NCBI GenBank assembly: GCA_016219425.1
Contig: JACRNB010000008.1
Location: 103,248 to 167,247, forward strand
Source of the DNA: Betaproteobacteria bacterium
Lineage (GTDB): Bacteria > Pseudomonadota > Gammaproteobacteria > Burkholderiales > Thiobacillaceae
Direction: 5' to 3'
Length of the DNA: 64,000 bases
Positions 27,357-39,253 of the stretch are shown here, one piece after another. The translations under genes and the position numbers were made by a program. The notes under the pieces were generated by a model that saw only the letters and a list, made by a program, of their open reading frames with translations, ran no database searches and had not been told where the DNA came from. Position 1 is the stretch's first letter. Each line of letters opens with the position of its first letter.

Positions 27357-28514
27357 ATGTTCACGCGCGAAAACCATCTTTCCAACCTTACCGCCCTGCT
27401 TGCGGAGTTCCCGGTCGTAGCCCTGGCGGGCGCGCGCCAGGTGGGCAAGACCACCCTGGCCAGGGCGCTGGCGGCGGCCCATCCCGGCGAGACCCATTTC
27501 CTGGACCTGGAAGACGCCCGCGTGGATGCCCGCCTGGCGTCCCCCCTGCTGGCGCTGGAGCGGCTGAACGGGCTGGTGGTCCTGGACGAGGCGCAACTGC
27601 GCCCCGACCTGTTTCCCGCCCTGCGCGTCCTCGCGGATCGGCCCGACACCCCAGCCCGCTTCCTTCTCCTGGGTTCCGCCTCACCGGAGTTGATGCAACG
27701 CAGCGCCGAGAGTCTGGCCGGGCGCATCGCCTATCACGAACTGCCGGGGCTGGATCTGAGCGAAACCGGCGCCCACACCCTGGACGCCCTCTGGCTGCGA
27801 GGCGGTTTTCCGCGCGCCTTCCTGGCGACGAGCGAGGCCGCCAGCCAACGCTGGCGGCAGGAATTCATCCGCACCTATCTGGAGCGGGACATCCCCGCCC
27901 TGGGGTTGCGCCTGGCCCCCGCCACCCTGCGCCGCTTCTGGGGCATGCTCGCCCACTATCACGGCCAGACCTGGAATGGCTCGGAACTGGCGCGGGCTTT
28001 CGGCGTCACCGAACGCACCGTGCGCCATTACCTGGACATCCTGGCCGGCACTTACATGGTGCGCATCCTGCAACCCTGGCACGCCAACCTGGGCAAGCGG
28101 CAGGTCAAGGCCCCCAAGGTCTATCTGGCGGACAGCGGCCTGCTGCACAGCCTGCTGGACATCCCGGACGCCAGCGCCCTGCACGGCCATCCCAAGGTGG
28201 GGGCCTCCTGGGAGGGGTATGCCCTGGCCCAGGTGGTGCGCTGGCTCCAGATCACCCACAAGGTGGAATGGCGCGACTGTTACTACTGGAAGCTGCACAC
28301 CGGGGCGGAACTCGACCTGTATGTACAGGCCGGGGGCAAACGTCTGGGCTTCGAATTCAAGCTGACCGACGCGCCCCGCCTCACCCCCTCCATGCGTTCC
28401 GCCGTGGAAAACCTGGAGTTGGACCAACTGACGGTGGTGCATGCGGGGGCGGAGGGATATCCGCTGGCGGAGGGGATGGAGGCGATGCCGCTGGGGCGAT
28501 TTGCGGGGGGGTGA
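27357..28514 (+). CDS. AAA-family ATPase with DUF4143 domain
   Basis: 385-residue cytoplasmic ATPase. Walker A AGARQVGKTTLARAL is near residues 22-36 and Walker B LVVLDEAQ near 75; a winged-helix-like middle (GVTERTVRHYLDIL) and a C-terminal DUF4143 nuclease-like fold (GAELDLYV, LGFEFKLTD) follow. Members are widespread, often mobile, and of uncertain function. ATG 27357 lies in an AT-rich stretch (27310-27356) unlike its surroundings, and no ribosome site is obvious. It stands alone on plus between minus-strand genes, consistent with acquisition. Confidence 0.85.
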   Translation: MFTRENHLSNLTALLAEFPVVALAGARQVGKTTLARALAAAHPGETHFLDLEDARVDARLASPLLALERLNGLVVLDEAQLRPDLFPALRVLADRPDTPARFLLLGSASPELMQRSAESLAGRIAYHELPGLDLSETGAHTLDALWLRGGFPRAFLATSEAASQRWRQEFIRTYLERDIPALGLRLAPATLRRFWGMLAHYHGQTWNGSELARAFGVTERTVRHYLDILAGTYMVRILQPWHANLGKRQVKAPKVYLADSGLLHSLLDIPDASALHGHPKVGASWEGYALAQVVRWLQITHKVEWRDCYYWKLHTGAELDLYVQAGGKRLGFEFKLTDAPRLTPSMRSAVENLELDQLTVVHAGAEGYPLAEGMEAMPLGRFAGG

Positions 28515-28584
28515 ATTCGGTGTTGGGTGTTTATAAACAGGCTGGGCTGGACAAGTAATCCACGATTTGTATCGGTGGAAGTTT

Positions 28585-28800
28585 TCAGGCCGCCATCCGC
28601 TCCAGGCCCCTGGAATGCTGCAAAACCAACAAATCCGCAGCCTTGATGACTGTTCGTGCATAAGGACGGCCATCCAAATCCGCAAATTCCACCTCAAATA
28701 CTCCCGGCTCCCATTCTTCCAACAACACACCAACCAGCCCGGCAGGAAGGTGCTGTTCCGGGAGGTCTCGGGTAAGTGCAACCGTATCGAGTAGCTTCAT
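28585..28800 (-). CDS. DUF4926-like small protein
   Basis: 71-residue protein with the LDTVALTRDLPEQHLPAGLVG opening and EVEFADLDGRP core of the DUF4926 family, a small beta-barrel-like fold often next to DUF6883 proteins. ATG 28800 has GAGGTGA just upstream and follows the DUF6883-like stop by four bases. A toxin-antitoxin-like role has been suspected for such pairs, but nothing in the sequence proves it. Confidence 0.7.
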   Translation of the reverse strand: MKLLDTVALTRDLPEQHLPAGLVGVLLEEWEPGVFEVEFADLDGRPYARTVIKAADLLVLQHSRGLERMAA

Positions 28801-28804
28801 CGGG

Positions 28805-29137
28805 TCACCTCACATAACAGGTTACTAGGCGGGGAAAGCTTTCTGCGTTGCGCAGAATCCAACCAGTGCGCAAGAGCACGGAACGCCTGTCTCTTGCGAC
28901 GGTTATGTCCACATCATAGCGCCAGCCATAGGGGGTGGATTCGCCGTGCGTTATCTCCGCGTCCTCAATGCCGGCCAGGATTCTCTCGGCCAGCCATTCC
29001 GCATCTTCCGCTCCAATCCCTAGAGATGCTTTGAATACCCTGGCCTTGTGTCTGCCTTCCGGGTGGAAAGTGTTGAGGCAGTAGGCCCTCAGCTTTTCTA
29101 CATCGATCCGGGCTTGCTGACTGTTTGGAAGTTTCAA
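28805..29137 (-). CDS. DUF6883-like protein
   Basis: 110-residue protein opening MKLPNSQQARIDVEKLRAYCLN, with HPEGRHKARVFKASLG and a closing VDITVARDRRSVLLRTGWILR; this matches what I know of DUF6883. The start is TTG 29137, supported by GGGAGG six bases upstream. It forms a two-gene unit with the DUF4926-like gene behind it. Function unknown. Confidence 0.7.
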   Translation of the reverse strand: MKLPNSQQARIDVEKLRAYCLNTFHPEGRHKARVFKASLGIGAEDAEWLAERILAGIEDAEITHGESTPYGWRYDVDITVARDRRSVLLRTGWILRNAESFPRLVTCYVR

Positions 29138-29182
29138 GCGCGTCCTCCCAATTAGATGTTTCCCGGCAGGCTACGCCCACCC

Positions 29183-29204
29183 CCCACCCCCTCAAGGGGG
29201 TGGG
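29183..29204. terminator. Hairpin directly behind gyrB
   Basis: Perfect 10-base arms CCCACCCCCT (29183-29192) and AGGGGGTGGG (29195-29204), beginning three bases beyond the gyrB stop. No T-run follows on the minus strand, so it may act as an mRNA-stabilising hairpin or a weak terminator rather than a classical intrinsic one. Confidence 0.5.
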
Positions 29205-29206
29205 CC

Positions 29207-32886
<3,680 letters not shown>

Positions 32887-33085
32887 ATGTCTCTTCCTGA
32901 TAGTACTGATAGGTGCGGGGCTAAGTTCCGGATAAGTCTGAAAAGTGTATCAAGATCATGGGATTAGGCTGTGGAAAAAGCCGTGGGCAAGCCTGGGGGC
33001 GGAACTGGGACGAATTGTGGATAACTTTTTCCACAGGGTCATCCGCGCGACTTGTCCACATTTCATACCGTAAGCGTCCACAGGG
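32887..33085. other. oriC: Candidate chromosomal replication origin (DnaA-box cluster)
   Basis: The 199-base dnaA-dnaN gap holds one perfect DnaA box, TGTGGATAA (33016-33024), and variants TGTGGAAAA (32970-32978), TTTTCCACA (33027-33035) and TTGTCCACA (33052-33060); GCGTCCACA (33074-33082) is weaker. A modestly A/T-rich stretch with GATAG-type triplets lies on the dnaN side (32898-32915). Many proteobacteria have oriC here, but the same boxes could instead serve dnaN regulation. A long unwinding element is not evident. Confidence 0.65.
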
Positions 33086-34471
33086 TTATCCCGTCAAAAC
33101 CTGATTGAGCAGGTTGTAGTCCCGCCGCAAGGTCTGGTCGGAATCCTTGAGTTCCAGGATTTTCTCGCAGGCGTGGATGACGGTGGTGTGATCCCGTCCG
33201 CCGAAAGACTGGCCGATATCGGGAAAGGACATATCTGTCAGTTCCCGCGCCAGATACATGGCCATCTGACGGGGGCGGGCGATGTTGCGGGTGCGTTTTT
33301 TGGAAAACAGGTCCGCCACCTTGATCTTGTAGTAGTCCGCCACGGTCTTCTGGATGTTCTCGATGGAGACCTGGCGGTTCTGCACCGCCAGCAGATCCTT
33401 GAGCGCCTCTTTGGCAAGATCAGGTGTGATGGGAAGATTTTTGAAATTGGCGAAAGCCACCACCCGCTTCAATGCACCTTCCAGTTCGCGCACGTTGGAG
33501 CGCACCTGTTTGGCAATGAAGAAGGCGGTTCCTTCGTCCAGATTCACCTTCTCCAGGCGCGCCTTGTCCAGCAGGATGGCCACACGCATCTCCAGTTCGG
33601 GCGGCTCCAGCATCACGGTCAGGCCCCAGCTGAAACGGGATTTGAGGCGTTCTTCAATGCCCTCCATGTCCTTGGGGAAGGTATCGCTGGTGATGATGAC
33701 CTGCTTGTGTTCCTCGATCAGGGTATTGAAGGTGTAGAAAAACTGCTCCTGAGTGCCTTCCTTTCCCGCAAAGAACTGGATGTCGTCGATCAGCAGCAGA
33801 TCCAGGGAGTCATACCGGCGTTTGAAATCATCGTAGGAGTTGGCGCGCACCGCTCGCACCATGTCGGAGACATAGCGGTCGGCATGGATATAGCGCACTC
33901 GCGCCTTGGGGTTGCTTTGCAATACCCGGTTGCCGATGGCCTGGATCAGGTGGGTCTTGCCCAGACCTACTCCGCCGTACACGAACAGAGGGTTGTAGCC
34001 GGAGCCCGGATTGTCGGCCACCTGCAAGGCGGCGGCGCGGGCCAGATCGTTGGCCTTGCCGGGCACGAAGCAATCGAAGGTAAACAGGCTGTTGAGGCGG
34101 CTCTCGGCGTTGAGCGTGGACTTGTTGACAGCCGGAGCAGCGGCGACGGGGGCCGGATCGAGCGCCTGTTTTTCTGAAACCAGTGCGGATTTGGCGCCAT
34201 TGGCCGGCGTTTTGGTCGTGGACTGACTGGCGCCGGGCAGGCTGATGGACAGGCTTACCGGCAAGGGGCTGGGAAAAAACCCGCGCGCCAGCAATTCGAT
34301 CTGGCTGAGGTATTTGTCCCGCACCCACTTGGCGACGAAACCGCTGGGGGCGCTCACGCTTACCTGGTTGTCACTCACCTCCACGGACAGGGGCCGAATC
34401 CAGGTATTGAGCTGTTGCGCGTTAAGACTCCGCTCAAAATGGGCGAGGCAATGGCTCCAGAATTCGTCCAT
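33086..34471 (-). CDS. dnaA: Chromosomal replication initiator DnaA
   Basis: Initiator ATPase that binds DnaA boxes and melts the origin. The 461-residue form from ATG 34471 (MDEFWSHCLAHFERSL) matches the usual betaproteobacterial start; the frame extends to ATG 34513, adding 14 proline-rich residues. Domain III shows Walker A GGVGLGKTHLIQAIG and Walker B LLLIDDIQFF; domain IV has SFGGRDHTTVIHACEKI. Domain II is a variable linker rich in Ala, Lys and Ser. It diverges from rpmH. Confidence 0.97.
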   Translation of the reverse strand: MDEFWSHCLAHFERSLNAQQLNTWIRPLSVEVSDNQVSVSAPSGFVAKWVRDKYLSQIELLARGFFPSPLPVSLSISLPGASQSTTKTPANGAKSALVSEKQALDPAPVAAAPAVNKSTLNAESRLNSLFTFDCFVPGKANDLARAAALQVADNPGSGYNPLFVYGGVGLGKTHLIQAIGNRVLQSNPKARVRYIHADRYVSDMVRAVRANSYDDFKRRYDSLDLLLIDDIQFFAGKEGTQEQFFYTFNTLIEEHKQVIITSDTFPKDMEGIEERLKSRFSWGLTVMLEPPELEMRVAILLDKARLEKVNLDEGTAFFIAKQVRSNVRELEGALKRVVAFANFKNLPITPDLAKEALKDLLAVQNRQVSIENIQKTVADYYKIKVADLFSKKRTRNIARPRQMAMYLARELTDMSFPDIGQSFGGRDHTTVIHACEKILELKDSDQTLRRDYNLLNQVLTG

Positions 34472-34546
34472 GTAGAGGGGGGTCCAGGGTGGGGGGAAGG
34501 GGGTGCGAGGCATTCTAGCACCGGCCTTTCCAGGGCCGGAAAAGGT

Positions 34547-34576
34547 TTGACAAATCAGAGAGCTAGGCGGTTTAAT
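34547..34576 (+). promoter_or_regulatory. rpmH promoter
   Basis: TTGACA (34547-34552), 18-base spacer, TTTAAT (34571-34576). Predicted start near 34583 would leave a leader of about 35 bases with AGAGG before the rpmH ATG. A short CCGGCC/GGCCGG hairpin lies just upstream, towards dnaA. Confidence 0.75.
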
Positions 34577-34617
34577 GCCGCCCTTTTCGAAGTCCGATAT
34601 CCCCTAGAGGTTCCGCC

Positions 34618-34752
34618 ATGAAACGCACCTTCCAACCTTCCGTCGTCCGCCGCAAGCGCACCCATGGTTTCCGCGCCCGCATGAAGACCGCTGGCGGTCG
34701 CGCCGTGATCAATGCCCGCCGCGCCAAGGGCCGCAAACGTCTGGCCGTCTAA
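34618..34752 (+). CDS. rpmH: 50S ribosomal protein L34
   Basis: 44-residue basic protein ([19 protein letters not shown] ... [11 protein letters not shown]), exactly the family length. AGAGG precedes the ATG by seven bases. First gene of rpmH-rnpA-yidC-mnmE, divergent from dnaA, the classical arrangement at bacterial origins. Confidence 0.98.
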   Translation: MKRTFQPSVVRRKRTHGFRARMKTAGGRAVINARRAKGRKRLAV

Positions 34753-34766
34753 TCAGCCGCCCGGAC

Positions 34767-35138
34767 GTGTCCCACGCCTACGGCTGGGAAAAGAAATTAC
34801 GCAAGACGGATGAGTTTTCATCCGTTTTTCGTTTCAGATGCAGTTATCGCGGCGAACGTCTGGTGGTTCTGGCGGCGCCCAACGGGCTTGAACATCCCCG
34901 CCTGGGGTTGATCGTGCCCAAGAAGATCATCCCCACCGCGGTGGGGCGCAACCGGATCAAGCGCCTGTTGCGCGAAGGGTTCCGGCTGCATCAGGAACAC
35001 ATTGCCGGTCTGGACGTGATTGCGCGCTTGCAGTCCGCCGGCGACGAACCACAGCTTCGGCAGGATTTCCTGCGGGGGCTGGAAGCCTGCAAGGCGTGCG
35101 TGGACCGACGTCAGCGCCCAGAAAACACAACCGGCTAG
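34767..35138 (+). CDS. rnpA: Ribonuclease P protein component
   Basis: Basic protein (123 aa) that helps the RNase P RNA bind pre-tRNA. The RNR motif RNRIKRLLREGFR is at about 61-73 and LGLIVPKKI precedes it. It starts with GTG at 34767, 14 bases after rpmH. The next gene, yidC, follows only 5 bases after its stop, leaving no room for yidD. Confidence 0.95.
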   Translation: MSHAYGWEKKLRKTDEFSSVFRFRCSYRGERLVVLAAPNGLEHPRLGLIVPKKIIPTAVGRNRIKRLLREGFRLHQEHIAGLDVIARLQSAGDEPQLRQDFLRGLEACKACVDRRQRPENTTG

Positions 35139-35143
35139 TTTCC

Positions 35144-36820
35144 ATGGACACCCAGCGCATCATCGCCTTCATCGTCTTCTCCTTCTCCCTGCTGCTGCTG
35201 TGGGAGAACTGGCAGGCGTACAACAACCCCCAACCCGTGGTTGCCGCCAAGCCGGGCCAACCGGCGGCCCAGGGCAATGACGTGCCTGCTGCGCCGGGCC
35301 AGGGACTGGTTTCCGAAACCAAGGCGGGCGTTCAACCGCTAGCCGGCCAGGCCGCCCGCGGCGCCCGCGCCGTGATCATCACCGATGTGCTGCGCGCCGA
35401 GATCGACGCCAACGGCGGCGACCTGCGCGACCTGACCCTGCCCGGCTACCTCCAGAACGAGGCGGGCAAGGATGGCGTGCGCCCCGTCTTCAAACTGTTC
35501 GAAGAGCGCGCCGGGCGCAACTACTTCGCCCAGACCGGCTTCATCGGCAACGTCCTGCCCACCCACAAGACCCTGTTCCAGCTCACCCCCGGCGAATACC
35601 GCCTGAAAGAGGGCCAGAAGGAACTGACGCTGAGCATGACGGCGATGGTCAACGGGGCCGAAGTCACCAAGACCTACGTCTTTCAGCGCGGCAGCTTCGT
35701 GGTGGACGTCTCCACCCGGGTCAAGAACACGAGTGCGACAGTGGTGGAAGGTTTCCCCTATTACCAGTTCCTGCGCCACGGCAAGGCGCCGGAAGGCGAA
35801 TCCGCGATGATCCAGACCTTCACCGGCCCGGCCATCTACACCGACGCCGCCAAGTTCCAGAAGGCCACCTTTGACAACATCACCAAAGGCAAGCAGGAAC
35901 ACGTCAAGCAGGCCAAGGACGGCTGGATCGGCATGGTGCAGCACCACTTCTTCTCCGCCTGGATGACCAAAGATCCCGCCGACGCCAGCTCGCGCGAGTT
36001 CTACACCCGCAGCCTGGGCGAGGACGAATACACCGCCGGCATGATCCTGCCCGCCCTCAAGCTCAATCCGGGCGAGGAAAAGACCGTCACCGCCCGCCTC
36101 TACGCCGGCCCGCAAGAGCTGGAAAAGATCAAGGAACTGGCCCCCGGCCTCGACCTGGTGGTGGACTACGGCTGGCTCACCATCATTGCCTACCCCATCT
36201 TCATGGCCCTCAATTTCCTCCACAACCTGGTAGGTAACTGGGGTTGGGCCATCATCGCGCTGACCATCCTGATCAAGCTGGCGTTCTACCCGCTCTCCGC
36301 CGCCAGCTACAAATCCATGGCCAAGATGCGCAAGCTCACGCCGCGCCTGACCGCCCTCAAGGAGCGTTACGGCGACGACAAGCAGAAGCTCCAGGAAGCC
36401 ATGATGAAGATGTACTCGGAGGAGAAGATCAATCCTCTCGGCGGCTGTCTCCCCATCCTGGTCCAGATCCCCGTATTCATTGCCCTGTACTGGGCGTTGC
36501 TGGGGGCGGTGGAGTTGCGCCAGGCCCCCTTCGCCCTATGGATCATGGATCTGTCCGAGCCGGACCCGTACTACATCCTGCCCATCATCATGGCCATCAC
36601 CTCCTTCATCCAGGTGAAGATGTCGCCGCCCGCGCCGGACCCGGTGCAACAAAAGGTCATGATGATCATGCCCGTGGCCTTCTCCGTCATGTTCCTGTTC
36701 TTCCCTGCGGGCCTGGTGTTGTACTGGCTGGTCAATAACGTTCTGTCGATTACCCAGCAGTGGCGTATCAATACCGTCATGGCCGCCGGCGGCGCTGCCG
36801 CAAACGATAGTAAGCACTAA
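35144..36820 (+). CDS. yidC: Membrane protein insertase YidC
   Basis: Inserts proteins such as ATP synthase subunits a and c into the inner membrane, alone or with SecYEG. The 558-residue protein has an N-terminal helix (about 5-20), a large periplasmic domain (about 50-340) and the conserved five-helix core (GWAIIALTILIKLAFYPLS, MMKMYSEEKINPLGGCLPIL). ATG 35144 (MDTQRIIAFIVFS) is the family start; the upstream frame from 35096 lies in rnpA. Confidence 0.97.
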   Translation: MDTQRIIAFIVFSFSLLLLWENWQAYNNPQPVVAAKPGQPAAQGNDVPAAPGQGLVSETKAGVQPLAGQAARGARAVIITDVLRAEIDANGGDLRDLTLPGYLQNEAGKDGVRPVFKLFEERAGRNYFAQTGFIGNVLPTHKTLFQLTPGEYRLKEGQKELTLSMTAMVNGAEVTKTYVFQRGSFVVDVSTRVKNTSATVVEGFPYYQFLRHGKAPEGESAMIQTFTGPAIYTDAAKFQKATFDNITKGKQEHVKQAKDGWIGMVQHHFFSAWMTKDPADASSREFYTRSLGEDEYTAGMILPALKLNPGEEKTVTARLYAGPQELEKIKELAPGLDLVVDYGWLTIIAYPIFMALNFLHNLVGNWGWAIIALTILIKLAFYPLSAASYKSMAKMRKLTPRLTALKERYGDDKQKLQEAMMKMYSEEKINPLGGCLPILVQIPVFIALYWALLGAVELRQAPFALWIMDLSEPDPYYILPIIMAITSFIQVKMSPPAPDPVQQKVMMIMPVAFSVMFLFFPAGLVLYWLVNNVLSITQQWRINTVMAAGGAAANDSKH

Positions 36821-36832
36821 CCCCTGACGGCC

Positions 36833-38164
36833 ATGCCGTCGCCCGCCTCCGTCCCCATCGTCGCCATCGCCACCGCCCCAGGACGGGGTGGCATCGGCGT
36901 GGTGCGCCTCTCCTGCCCGGACCCGGCGCCCTTCATCCGGGGCCTGATCGGTCTGGAACTTCAGCCCCGCCGCGCCCGCCACGCCCGCTTTCTCGATGCC
37001 GACGGCGTCGCTCTGGATGACGGCATCGCACTCTGGTTTCCCGCCCCGCGCTCCTTCACCGGCGAACACGTCCTTGAATTGCAGGGCCACGGCGGCCCCC
37101 AGGTGCTGCAAGCGGTACTGGAACGCTGTCTGGAACTGGGCGCGCGTCTGGCCGAGCCGGGCGAATTCAGCCGCCGCGCCTACCTCAACGGCAAGCTCGA
37201 CCTGGCCCAGGCCGAGGCCATTGCCGACCTCATCGACGCCGGCAGCCGCCAGGCCGCCCGCTCCGCCCTGCGCGCCCTCGAAGGCGAATTCTCGCGCCGG
37301 GTCAACCTCCTCAAGGACGCCCTGATCCAGTTGCGCATGCTGGTGGAGGCCACCCTGGACTTCCCGGAAGAAGACATCGACTTCCTGCACAAGGCCGATG
37401 CCTGGGGACGCCTCGCCGCCCTGCGGCAACAACTGGAGTCAGTGCTTGCTACCACGCGACAAGGCGTCCTGCTTAGAGACGGCCTCAACGTGGTGCTCAT
37501 TGGCCAGCCCAATGTAGGCAAGTCCAGCCTGATGAACCGCCTCGCCGGGTTCGACGCCGCCATCGTCACCGAGATTGCCGGCACCACCCGCGACACCCTG
37601 CGCGAGGCGATCCAGATCGAAGGCGTGCCCCTGCACGTCATCGACACCGCCGGCCTGCGCGAGACCGAAGACCCGGTGGAACGCATGGGCATCGCCCGCA
37701 CCTGGGCGGCGCTGGAAAAGGCCGACATCGCCGTGCTCCTGCTCGACGCCCAGCACGGCGTCACGGCGGCGGAGTCCGCCATCCTGGCGCGTCTGCCGGA
37801 CATCCCCGTGCTCACCGTGCATAACAAGATCGACCAGACCCTGGAAGCGGCGCGCAGCCGGGACAACGAGGTCTGGCTCTCCGCACTGAGCGGCGAAGGC
37901 GTGGACCTGCTGCGCCGCCGTCTGCTGGAACTGGCCGGCTGGCAACAGAGCGGCGAAGGCGTCTACACCGCGCGCGCGCGCCACCTCGACGCCCTGCGCC
38001 GCGCCGCAGTCCATCTGGATGCAGCGCGGGAGAGCGGGCAACAACTGGAATTCTTCGCGGAAGAACTGCGCCTGGGACATGAGGCGCTGGGCGAGATCAC
38101 CGGCGAATTCACCGCCGACGACCTGCTCGGGGTGATCTTCAGCCAGTTTTGCATCGGCAAATAA
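36833..38164 (+). CDS. mnmE: tRNA modification GTPase MnmE (TrmE)
   Basis: GTPase partner of MnmG in cmnm5U34 synthesis. The 443-residue protein has an N-terminal formyl-THF-binding domain, a helical domain with an inserted G domain (GQPNVGKSS at 224-232, [15 protein letters not shown]) and the C-terminal CIGK with the catalytic cysteine Cys440. It closes the rpmH-rnpA-yidC operon and converges with the next gene; a small GCGGC/GCCGC hairpin (38165-38179) lies in the 18-base gap. Confidence 0.97.
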   Translation: MPSPASVPIVAIATAPGRGGIGVVRLSCPDPAPFIRGLIGLELQPRRARHARFLDADGVALDDGIALWFPAPRSFTGEHVLELQGHGGPQVLQAVLERCLELGARLAEPGEFSRRAYLNGKLDLAQAEAIADLIDAGSRQAARSALRALEGEFSRRVNLLKDALIQLRMLVEATLDFPEEDIDFLHKADAWGRLAALRQQLESVLATTRQGVLLRDGLNVVLIGQPNVGKSSLMNRLAGFDAAIVTEIAGTTRDTLREAIQIEGVPLHVIDTAGLRETEDPVERMGIARTWAALEKADIAVLLLDAQHGVTAAESAILARLPDIPVLTVHNKIDQTLEAARSRDNEVWLSALSGEGVDLLRRRLLELAGWQQSGEGVYTARARHLDALRRAAVHLDAARESGQQLEFFAEELRLGHEALGEITGEFTADDLLGVIFSQFCIGK

Positions 38165-38182
38165 GCGGCGACAGGCCGCGAA

Positions 38183-39253
38183 CTACCCGCCCTTGCCCCG
38201 CCGCAAGCGCCCGCCCAGCGTCTTCGCCGCCCGCCCCGCCCATTCCTGCGCCAGCCCCAGCAGCCCTGCCGGCGTACGCGGGTTGTAGGCGACGATGCCC
38301 CAACGTTCGCGCCGTTCGCTCATCCAGGTGCGTTTGTATTCGTCGTCGCCCATCAGGTAGTCCACCTCCGTCACCCGGTCCTGCTCCAGCGCGTGGCGCA
38401 GGAGATGGGCGGTGAGCACCAGGCCGGGGGAGTAGTCCTTGCAGCGCTCGTCGTAGGCCACCTTGTAGATCGCGGCGCGGCCCTGGCACGCCAGCCAGAG
38501 CTGGGCCGCCACCGGCGCGCCGTCCAGCCGCACCACCCCCATCCGCAGCCACCCTTTCGCCGCCGCCAGACGCACCAGACCGGGCATGAATTCGGGAAAG
38601 GGCTCGGGCTTTTTCCAACTGGAGGCGTACACCGTCTCGTAGGCGCGGATGGCCTCTTCGGCCTGCTCCGGCGTCGTCAGCACCTCCAGCACGCCGCCCG
38701 CCTCTTCCAGCTTGCGGCTCATGCGCTTGATGTTGCTGCGCATCTTGCTGGTGCGGGTCTTGAGGTACGCCTCCCAGTCCATGCCCGCGCAGGGCAGATG
38801 CCAGTTGCCGAAGCAGAAATAGCGGAACGGGATCAGCCCCGCACCGCGCAGGGCGGCGAACAGGGCGACCTGCGCGGGCGCCGCCGGATCGGCGGGGTAG
38901 AACCACCAGCGCCCCACGCCGGGCCAGCGTTGCCGCAGGGCGGTGAGCATGCCGGGCAGCAGGGCGGCCGCCTCGGGGCGGGACAGGACGGGGGTGTAAT
39001 AGGTGGAGTAGTAGTTCACCAGCGCGCCGTTTGCGTCGTCCCGGAGCGCCAGGGGCAGGCAGGCGCGGTCTTCCGCGCCGGTTTCCGCCAGGCACCAGTA
39101 CGCGCGCGCCCCTGCTGGCAGCGCGTGGGCGGCGAGATGCTGGAACCAGTCGGCATCCAGGGTGTAACTGAGGCGCGCGGCGGCGTCGCAGTCCGCCCTG
39201 TGGGAAGCGGGGAGAGGCTGGTCAAAGGGGAGGAATTGCACGGTTTGCGTCAC
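38183..39253 (-). CDS. GNAT/FemAB-like acyltransferase
   Basis: 356-residue protein of the large GNAT_6/FemAB-like group: the first half holds YWCLAETG, the second RSNIKRMSRKLEEAGG, the core LRMGVVRLDGAPVAAQLWL and KVAYDERCKDYSPGLVL. Such enzymes add acetyl or aminoacyl groups to sugars or peptides. It starts with GTG 39253, which overlaps the aminotransferase stop (GTGA), so the two are translationally coupled. Related pairs occur in polysaccharide and PEP-CTERM loci, but no such locus is visible here. Substrate unknown. Confidence 0.7.
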   Translation of the reverse strand: MTQTVQFLPFDQPLPASHRADCDAAARLSYTLDADWFQHLAAHALPAGARAYWCLAETGAEDRACLPLALRDDANGALVNYYSTYYTPVLSRPEAAALLPGMLTALRQRWPGVGRWWFYPADPAAPAQVALFAALRGAGLIPFRYFCFGNWHLPCAGMDWEAYLKTRTSKMRSNIKRMSRKLEEAGGVLEVLTTPEQAEEAIRAYETVYASSWKKPEPFPEFMPGLVRLAAAKGWLRMGVVRLDGAPVAAQLWLACQGRAAIYKVAYDERCKDYSPGLVLTAHLLRHALEQDRVTEVDYLMGDDEYKRTWMSERRERWGIVAYNPRTPAGLLGLAQEWAGRAAKTLGGRLRRGKGG

